Source: Acidobacteriota bacterium (GTDB lineage Bacteria > Acidobacteriota > UBA6911 > RPQK01). Taken from it: a DNA stretch of 5,015 nucleotides. The stretch is taken from assembly GCA_003819755.1 (NCBI GenBank), contig RPQK01000600.1, forward strand, positions 1 to 5,015. The letters are read 5' to 3'. Within the stretch, counting starts at the first letter, position 1. Each line of letters begins with the position of its first letter. Below the pieces are notes generated by a model. It had not been told where the DNA came from, searched no databases, and saw nothing but the letters and a program-made list of their open reading frames with translations. Below, piece after piece: positions 1-5,015 of the stretch. The translations under genes and the position numbers were made by a program.

Positions 1-3000
1 GCCTTGGGCCTGATTTGCTTCTGTCTTCTGATCTTCGGCGCGTTGAAGGTCGTCGCGCAGGAAAAGAAACCGAACATCAGTTTTCCCCGACCGATGGGCC
101 GCTTCGCTGAGAAAGTCACGGCGGTCCGGGAGAGGTTCGCCGCCGAGCGGGAGCAGCTTGGTCTGAGCAACCCAGCCGAAGAATCCGGCACACCTGAAGC
201 TGGCCTCGGAGAACCGGACTGCAGTCAAACGGGGGGCGGGGGCGGTGGATCGAGTCCTTCCGGGGCGTCAGCGAGTAGCTCGCCCTGCGGGGTTTCCTCA
301 AAAGGGGCAGCAGTCTGGAAGGTCAACATGGGGAATCTGAACACGTACGTCGAGGATACCCCATTATGGTATCGCAGCCCGATCGGTCCATCGGTAGAGA
401 TTGTCGTGAGCCATAACTCCTTGTCTCCTGAGACCGGATCAGTCGGAAACAAGTGGCAGTTGAACTATGCAAGCTATCTCTCGAGCGCGCTGACCGGGAT
501 CACGGTTGTCATGCCGGACGGGAGGCAAGATCTTTTTACCAGTGAGGGCTCAGGTTTTCGGCCGCCCAAACGCGTCTTCAATACACTGGTCAAAGTGGCC
601 GACAACCACTACGAGCTGAAGTTTCCGGACGGCGAGGTCTACGTCTACCGGATCCCGCCGGGGTCGGCCTCGGCCTTCATGGTCCTCGTAGAAATCAGAG
701 ACGTGCATGGACAGAAGCTCAGCTTGAGCCACGATGTCAAAGGCGCTCTGCAGACAATTACGGATGCGGAGGGCAAGATCACCACTTTCACCTACAACAG
801 CCAAGGCCTTCTCAACAAAGTGACTGATCCGTTCGGCCGATCGGCTTCCTTCGAATATGACGGCAACAAGAACCTGACAAAGATAACCGACATGGGTGGT
901 TACTGGACCAGTTTCGCCTACAGCTACCATTCGTCCAGCACTTATTACCTGGCGGGCCTTGGTAACCCGGGGAGAACCTGGACTTTCTACTACGAGCCTG
1001 CCGACAGCGTTTCTGGTGCGCCGGCGTATCCCGCACCGGGTGCCGCCATGGGCTTCAGTTCCCGCCTGACCGTCACTAACCCGTCCGGGAAAAAGGAGGA
1101 GTTTTTCAAAGGCGGGTCGATCTGGCACGTGAGCGCAAGGCACTACGTCGCCTATGCCAGCCCCGAGCACAACAATTACGTTAATGACGTCCCTAAGACC
1201 GTCTATGGCTTCGGCGGGTCAGGCAATATAGCGTCCGTCACCTCGCCCGAGGGGAACAGTACACACTTTGGCTACGGCCACTCTGACAGTTACGGGAGGA
1301 ATACGGGCCGCATCACAGACATCACCAAGGAAGAACAGGGTAACCTCCGGTTCACTTACAACTCGATCGGCAAGGCGACGTCTGTGGAGGGGTGGTCCTA
1401 TCCTCCCGCCCAGATGACCTACGCGCCGAACGGGATTGACCTCGTCAAGGTCACCGACGGACTAGGGACGACGAGCCTCACCTACAACACGACTCACGAT
1501 GTCACTTCAGTCACCGACCATCTCGGCAACAAAACGACGTTCCTTTACGACGAGTACGGACACCCGACTTCGGCCATCGATCCGCTCGGCGTAACCACCA
1601 ATTTCACCTACGACTCCGACCACCGCCTGTCCTCGGCAACAATAGCCGGCCAAACTGTTGCCGGCTACACTTACGATTCCATCGGCAGGATCAGGGCGTA
1701 TTCGAATTCCGCCGGATTGGTCCGGACCTATGATTACAACAACCTGGATGATGTCACCAAGGTCACCTTCCCTGATGGCAAATCGGTGAACATCGCCTAT
1801 TCCAGCGATATCCCGCGCCTGGTCACCAGTATCACTGACCGAGGAGGAAAGACTTCCAGAGCGACCTATGTCAGCTCTGGAGAACTGACAACGCTCACCG
1901 GCCCGGATGGGGGGCTTACCCGATTTGAGCGCGATGCGGGCGGCAACCTTGTTCGACTGGTTGATCCGAAGGGGAACGCGATCAGGTTTAATTACGACGA
2001 TGACAACCAGATCGTGAAAAAGACCTTTGCAGACGGGACTTTTGTCTCGTTTGGCTATGATAAAGCGGGGCGTCTCAATTCCGTTACCAATGCGCGAGGG
2101 GCATCCGCTAGCTACTTGATGAACGCAAGCGGTCAGCCTGCTATGACGATGTATGCAGGCCTTCCTTACACCGCCCCAGTGATTTCTCAATACGACGCGT
2201 ACAACCGACGGACCAGCATGATCGACGGGGCCGGCACGCGAACTTACTCCTATGACGCCGAATCGCGGATCACGGGTGTCTCCGGCCCGCTGACGAACGA
2301 CGCCCGGACGTTCCAGTACGACGCCAAGGGGAGGATGACAGCATACACAGTCCAGGGGGGACAGTCGGTCGCATACACCTATGACTCGCTGGATCGTCTG
2401 GCGTCAATACGAAACGCGGCGGGAACATTTTCTTATGCTTACCTGGGCGCAAGCTCTCTGGTCCAGAAGCTGACCCGGCCCAACGGGAGTTATACCGATT
2501 ACCAGTATGACAGCCTGTACCGCCTGACGGGGGTTGCGAACAAGACCTCCGCCGGGGCGATTATCAATCAGTTTCTTTACACGTATGACGAGCAGGATCT
2601 CCGCTCGTCAGAGACCATCACCGAAGGCGCTCCGCTCGGGTCTTTTCAGGCGGAGTCGACAACGTACACTCACAACCGCCTGAACCAACTTAGAACCTCC
2701 ACGACCCCCGACAGGACCTTTGTCTACGACGCCGACGGTAACATGACCCAGGCGTACGCCCCGGACGGATTCCCGCTCACCATTGCCTATGACTTCGAGA
2801 ACCGCCTGACGTTAATCAAGTTCGGACAGCGGGAAATCGAATACAGTTACAACGGCGACGGCATCGTCGCGAGCAAGGCGATCGAATCTGATTATGAGGC
2901 CGATTCCGAGACCAATTACGTCCTGTTCGGCAGCTTCGCTTTGCAGGAACGTGACCAGAAGAACCAGGTCACCCGAGAATATACCTGGGGAATCAATCCA

Positions 3001-3732
3001 GGCGGCGGGATCGGCGGATTGCTCAGCATGAACCAGAACGGGCAGGATTATTTCTACCTGTATGACGGGAAGGGCAACGTTACCGCCTTGATCAATGCTT
3101 CTCAATCTGTAGTGGCCAGCTACACATACGACCCATTCGGTCGGGTCGTGGCGAAGGCCGGAACCCTTGACCAGCCCTATCAGTTCTCGACCAAGCCCTA
3201 CGACGAGAGTACCGGCCTGTCGTATTTCGGATATCGCTTCTACGCACCGTCGCTCGCAAAGTGGATGAACAGGGACCCGCTCAGCGAGTTCGCGGGTCTC
3301 AATTTGTACGAGTTTGCCGGAAACAACGCCATCAATCGATTTGATCCGGTCGGGCTCGACGATCATAGCGATGAGTGGTACGAAGGGGACCCGGCCCACC
3401 CCCAGCCCGGCGCGGAGATGCTGAAAAAGGCAATAGAAGACTTCAACCGGAAATGCCCGGCGCCTGCGCCTAAAGACCCGTCCAAAATAAAGGAGCTGCT
3501 CAAAGCGGTCCATGATGCTATTTACAACGCTGGGAAGGAGACGCACAGGGTCATTTACTCCCCTGATCCCCGTACCGGGTTTATCATCTTGCGCTGGATA
3601 AACACCATATTCGGAAAAACTCCCGCTAAAACGCCTCTGGTAAGCCCTGTTGATGTTGGGGAATGGGGTGGGGAGATCATCGATAAAGCCGCCAGAGAGC
3701 GCGAAAAGGCGTGCGACGGTTGCGGGAAGTGA
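1..3732 (+). CDS. RHS/YD-repeat protein with RHS-associated core and variable C-terminal tail (probably 5'-partial)
   Basis: This is a large secreted RHS protein. Family knowledge says YD repeats build a hollow beta-cocoon shell that can enclose a C-terminal effector. Residues are counted from the TTG at position 4. Residues 3-18 form a hydrophobic signal-peptide core with a plausible VVA-Q cleavage site. No basic n-region precedes it and the frame is open to base 1, so the true start is probably just outside the window. Residues 60-99 are a low-complexity linker with six glycines followed by Ser/Pro/Ala. Residues about 104-160 (GNL...ED...SHNS...G..GNKW) resemble the N-terminal entry domain of RHS proteins. 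From about 240 to 1010 run tandem YD repeats of the type TDxxGxxTxFxYDxxGxL. Residues about 1020-1118 are the RHS-associated core (GLSYFGYRFY, NRDP, NLYEFAGNNAINRF, DPVGL). A 124-residue tail follows DPVGL. The family and architecture are certain; the biological role (toxin, adhesin or other surface protein) is not. Confidence 0.93.
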   Translation, partial: ALGLICFCLLIFGALKVVAQEKKPNISFPRPMGRFAEKVTAVRERFAAEREQLGLSNPAEESGTPEAGLGEPDCSQTGGGGGGSSPSGASASSSPCGVSSKGAAVWKVNMGNLNTYVEDTPLWYRSPIGPSVEIVVSHNSLSPETGSVGNKWQLNYASYLSSALTGITVVMPDGRQDLFTSEGSGFRPPKRVFNTLVKVADNHYELKFPDGEVYVYRIPPGSASAFMVLVEIRDVHGQKLSLSHDVKGALQTITDAEGKITTFTYNSQGLLNKVTDPFGRSASFEYDGNKNLTKITDMGGYWTSFAYSYHSSSTYYLAGLGNPGRTWTFYYEPADSVSGAPAYPAPGAAMGFSSRLTVTNPSGKKEEFFKGGSIWHVSARHYVAYASPEHNNYVNDVPKTVYGFGGSGNIASVTSPEGNSTHFGYGHSDSYGRNTGRITDITKEEQGNLRFTYNSIGKATSVEGWSYPPAQMTYAPNGIDLVKVTDGLGTTSLTYNTTHDVTSVTDHLGNKTTFLYDEYGHPTSAIDPLGVTTNFTYDSDHRLSSATIAGQTVAGYTYDSIGRIRAYSNSAGLVRTYDYNNLDDVTKVTFPDGKSVNIAYSSDIPRLVTSITDRGGKTSRATYVSSGELTTLTGPDGGLTRFERDAGGNLVRLVDPKGNAIRFNYDDDNQIVKKTFADGTFVSFGYDKAGRLNSVTNARGASASYLMNASGQPAMTMYAGLPYTAPVISQYDAYNRRTSMIDGAGTRTYSYDAESRITGVSGPLTNDARTFQYDAKGRMTAYTVQGGQSVAYTYDSLDRLASIRNAAGTFSYAYLGASSLVQKLTRPNGSYTDYQYDSLYRLTGVANKTSAGAIINQFLYTYDEQDLRSSETITEGAPLGSFQAESTTYTHNRLNQLRTSTTPDRTFVYDADGNMTQAYAPDGFPLTIAYDFENRLTLIKFGQREIEYSYNGDGIVASKAIESDYEADSETNYVLFGSFALQERDQKNQVTREYTWGINPGGGIGGLLSMNQNGQDYFYLYDGKGNVTALINASQSVVASYTYDPFGRVVAKAGTLDQPYQFSTKPYDESTGLSYFGYRFYAPSLAKWMNRDPLSEFAGLNLYEFAGNNAINRFDPVGLDDHSDEWYEGDPAHPQPGAEMLKKAIEDFNRKCPAPAPKDPSKIKELLKAVHDAIYNAGKETHRVIYSPDPRTGFIILRWINTIFGKTPAKTPLVSPVDVGEWGGEIIDKAAREREKACDGCGK
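3358..3729 (+). other. Unrecognised C-terminal tail domain after the RHS core DPVGL motif
   Basis: This is the part of the RHS protein (residues 1119-1242) beyond the conserved DPVGL boundary. In polymorphic RHS toxins this position holds the variable effector, which may be released by self-cleavage after the Leu. Here it starts acidic and Pro-rich (residues 1119-1137). Next comes a probable amphipathic helix (LLKAVHDAIYNAGKE, about 1164-1179), then a short hydrophobic stretch (FIILRWI, 1193-1199). It ends in a charged helix rich in Arg, Lys and Glu with a terminal CxxC pair (C1237, C1240); there is another Cys at 1151. By hand count bases 3481-3660 are about 50% GC, somewhat below the repeat region, which would suit a module acquired separately. 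I recognise no nuclease, deaminase or protease motif, so the toxin role is inferred from position alone. Confidence 0.5.
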
Positions 3733-3738
3733 AAGCTT

Positions 3739-3805
3739 GATGATTGGCGCTCGATGATTGTTGATTGATGGTCCTGCGTCGGTCAATCATCAATCAACAA
3801 TCATC
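3739..3805. repeat. Intergenic inverted repeat made of GATGATTG / CAATCATC units
   Basis: The left arm GATGATTGTTGATTGATG (3753-3770) is the exact reverse complement of the right arm CATCAATCAACAATCATC (3788-3805), giving an 18-bp stem around a 17-nt loop. The unit GATGATTG also occurs at 3739-3746, and its complement CAATCATC also occurs at 3784-3791. Each pair of copies is offset by 14 nt, so alternative pairings exist. The stem is AT-rich and no T-run follows, so it is not a textbook intrinsic terminator. It lies 20 nt after the RHS stop and 40 nt before the next start. It could act as an mRNA 3'-end stabiliser or attenuator, or be a copy of a dispersed genomic repeat. The pairing is directly visible; the function is unknown. 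Confidence 0.85.
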
Positions 3806-3835
3806 ATCTACAATGGTGGTATCACCCAAACCACC

Positions 3836-3840
3836 GGGGA
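3836..3840 (+). promoter_or_regulatory. Probable ribosome binding site of the sulfite oxidase gene
   Basis: GGGGA lies 5 nt upstream of the ATG at 3846 and is the only purine-rich Shine-Dalgarno-like stretch near any candidate start. The in-frame TTG 3765, ATG 3768 and ATG 3813 have none, and the first two fall inside the inverted repeat. The site therefore decides in favour of the 3846 start. The match is short, so the confidence is moderate. Confidence 0.5.
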
Positions 3841-3845
3841 CCACC

Positions 3846-4934
3846 ATGCAGGACAAACAGAAGAACCCGCAATTTGTCTACCATTCTCGCTCGCCGCTGA
3901 ACGGCGGGACACCGCCCGAGATCATCCGTCGTCAGTTCACGACTCCCGTCGATCAGTTTTACATTCGCAGCCACGGGAATATTCCGCAGGTCAACCTAAA
4001 CGACTTCAGGCTGATCGTTGACGGTCTTGTCCGTCAACCCTTGACTCTGACACTTTTCGGTCTGCAGTCAGCTTTCTCGCAAAGGCGGGTTGTCGCCACG
4101 CTCCAATGTGCCGGCAACCGGCGTGACGAGTTGATGAAGCTCGAGGCCATACCAGGGGAAACCCCCTGGGGCCCCGAAGCCGTCGGAACCGCCGAATGGA
4201 CGGGAGTGTGTCTGGCTGACGTTCTTCGCACAGCGGGCCTTAAACCAGAAGCCAAACATCTCGCCTTTTCCGGCTTGGACGAAATCGAGAAGCAGGGAGA
4301 GCGCTTTCTTTACGGGGGTTCTATCCCGATAGACAAGGCTTTGGGCCCGGAGGTCCTACTTGCGTTCGAGATCAACGGAAAACAGCTCCCGCCAGCGCAC
4401 GGCTACCCCTTGCGCATGGTCGTCCCTGGTTACATAGGAGCCCGCAGCGGCAAGTGGCTCAGCCGTTTGACACTTCAGACTGAACCTTCACGCAATTACT
4501 ACCAGGCGAAAGCCTATCGTCTGTATCCCCCCAACATGCGCCAGGAGAACGTGGTGTGGGAGGCCGGGATCGAGCTGGGCGAGTTCGCGGTCAACACGGT
4601 GATCTGCAGTCCCAAAGAAGGCGACCAGGTGGAGAAGGGCCGCGAACTGCTGCAGGGATATGCGCTGGCCGGAGGCGGACGGCGGGTCGAGCGGGTCGAT
4701 GTCTCTGCGGATGGAGGAAAGAACTGGCAGTTGGCCCGGCTGGGAAACGAGGGCGATCGATGGACCTGGCGTTTTTGGGAAGCGGAAGTCGAGTTGAAAC
4801 CGGGCGCGAACGAAATCGTCGCCCGAGCCTGGGATTCGGCCACTAACACCCAGCCTGAAGACCCCGCCGCCATTTGGAACTTCAAAGGCTACATGAATAA
4901 CGCCTGGCACCGGGTGCGGGTGACCCGCAAGTAA
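3846..4934 (+). CDS. Sulfite oxidase-family molybdopterin enzyme (heme-free, no export signal)
   Basis: This 362-residue protein belongs to the sulfite oxidase (SUOX) family, which oxidises sulfite to sulfate at a molybdenum-molybdopterin centre. Residues about 30-215 form the oxidoreductase molybdopterin-binding domain, and about 230-362 the Ig-like dimerisation domain (Mo-co_dimer). From remembered family sequences, Cys88 in LQCAGNRR is the molybdenum ligand. Arg41 (FYIRSHG) lies 47 residues before it, Arg93 five after and Tyr224 136 after, matching the spacing of the vertebrate active-site residues. HGYPLR and GARSGKWL are also conserved. There is no N-terminal heme domain and no Tat or Sec signal. 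The short N-terminus (SPLNGGTPPEII...TTPVDQFYIRSHG) resembles plant sulfite oxidase, so a cytoplasmic location is likely. Lys347 (WNFKG) occupies the position of a substrate-pocket Arg, and Ala223 replaces the usual Asp before the Tyr. The true electron acceptor and substrate cannot be read from sequence. No partner cytochrome gene is visible. Confidence 0.92.
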   Translation: MQDKQKNPQFVYHSRSPLNGGTPPEIIRRQFTTPVDQFYIRSHGNIPQVNLNDFRLIVDGLVRQPLTLTLFGLQSAFSQRRVVATLQCAGNRRDELMKLEAIPGETPWGPEAVGTAEWTGVCLADVLRTAGLKPEAKHLAFSGLDEIEKQGERFLYGGSIPIDKALGPEVLLAFEINGKQLPPAHGYPLRMVVPGYIGARSGKWLSRLTLQTEPSRNYYQAKAYRLYPPNMRQENVVWEAGIELGEFAVNTVICSPKEGDQVEKGRELLQGYALAGGGRRVERVDVSADGGKNWQLARLGNEGDRWTWRFWEAEVELKPGANEIVARAWDSATNTQPEDPAAIWNFKGYMNNAWHRVRVTRK

Positions 4935-4982
4935 CGAACGCTCGCCAGAAAACCATCGACACTGCGGGGAGCTTTTATTGTG

Positions 4983-5004
4983 GCCGGACTCTCCAGAGTC
5001 CGGC
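4983..5004. repeat. GC-rich palindrome downstream of the sulfite oxidase gene (possible terminator hairpin)
   Basis: GCCGGACTCT (4983-4992) and AGAGTCCGGC (4995-5004) are perfect reverse complements separated by CC. As RNA this would fold as a 9-bp stem with a 4-nt loop. It starts 48 nt after the stop codon at 4932-4934, a position suited to a terminator. However, no T-run follows on either strand, so a Rho-independent terminator is not demonstrated. A dispersed palindromic repeat or a protein-binding site is equally possible. The rest of 4935-5015 shows no gene. Confidence 0.65.
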
Positions 5005-5015
5005 AGCCGGGCTCA

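Noticed and set aside
231..248. G-rich tract (G6, C, G5 and shorter runs) as a phase-variable or quadruplex element
   Set aside because: The runs are short and interrupted and simply encode the glycine linker. A single G6 is too short to argue for slippage-based phase variation.
780..3000. Tandem YD repeats as a possible DNA-level repeat array
   Set aside because: The repetition is at the protein level (YD motif) with diverged codons. I saw no long identical nucleotide repeats suggesting recent duplication or a CRISPR-like array.
2812..3786. A 324-codon open frame on the minus strand opposite the RHS core and tail
   Set aside because: It is the complement of strongly supported YD-repeat and core coding sequence, shows no recognisable domain, and its start lies in the intergenic palindrome. 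The shorter minus-strand frames at 550-1170 and 1507-2190 are rejected for the same reason.
3765..3845. Upstream in-frame starts (TTG 3765, ATG 3768, ATG 3813) extending the sulfite oxidase N-terminus
   Set aside because: The extra 27 residues would be translated partly from the palindrome loop and right arm, have no family similarity and no Shine-Dalgarno. ATG 3846 has GGGGA at 5 nt.
3758..4021. An 87-codon + strand frame overlapping the start of the sulfite oxidase gene
   Set aside because: It starts inside the palindrome, has no ribosome binding site, and overlaps out of frame with well-supported coding sequence. It is not a credible immunity gene for the RHS tail.
4556..4846. A 96-codon + strand frame rich in Arg and Gly within the sulfite oxidase gene
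   Set aside because: The composition is typical of an out-of-frame reading of GC-rich coding DNA, and it lies wholly within the conserved dimerisation domain.

Overview
The window carries two genes on the + strand. The first is a very large RHS/YD-repeat protein whose 5' end is probably cut by the left edge. The second is a complete, heme-free sulfite oxidase-family molybdenum enzyme. GC content is moderate (about 55-60% by eye). A single-polypeptide secreted RHS protein next to a cytosolic-looking SUOX-family enzyme, with an AT-rich palindromic element between them, would fit an environmental bacterium such as an Acidobacteriota member. That assignment is an impression with low confidence; no marker gene fixes the taxon.

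Layout. Positions 1-3732 hold the RHS protein: a secretion signal, a Gly/Ser-rich linker, an N-terminal RHS-type entry domain, a long array of YD repeats, the RHS-associated core ending in DPVGL, and a 124-residue C-terminal tail that I do not recognise. Positions 3733-3845 are intergenic and contain a perfect 18-bp inverted repeat built from GATGATTG-type units. Positions 3846-4934 encode the 362-residue sulfite oxidase. Its molybdenum-ligand cysteine and key active-site Arg and Tyr line up at the expected spacing with vertebrate sulfite oxidase. Positions 4935-5015 are non-coding as far as visible and hold a second perfect GC-rich palindrome.

The two genes do not look functionally linked. 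The RHS protein is probably an exported surface or polymorphic-toxin-type protein. The enzyme is probably a cytoplasmic sulfite-oxidising (or related) molybdoenzyme. The 113-nt gap with a strong hairpin suggests separate transcription units. I found no convincing new multi-gene system. The points most worth checking are the orphan C-terminal tail of the RHS protein with no visible immunity gene, the unusual intergenic palindrome, and the substituted active-site positions in the sulfite oxidase.
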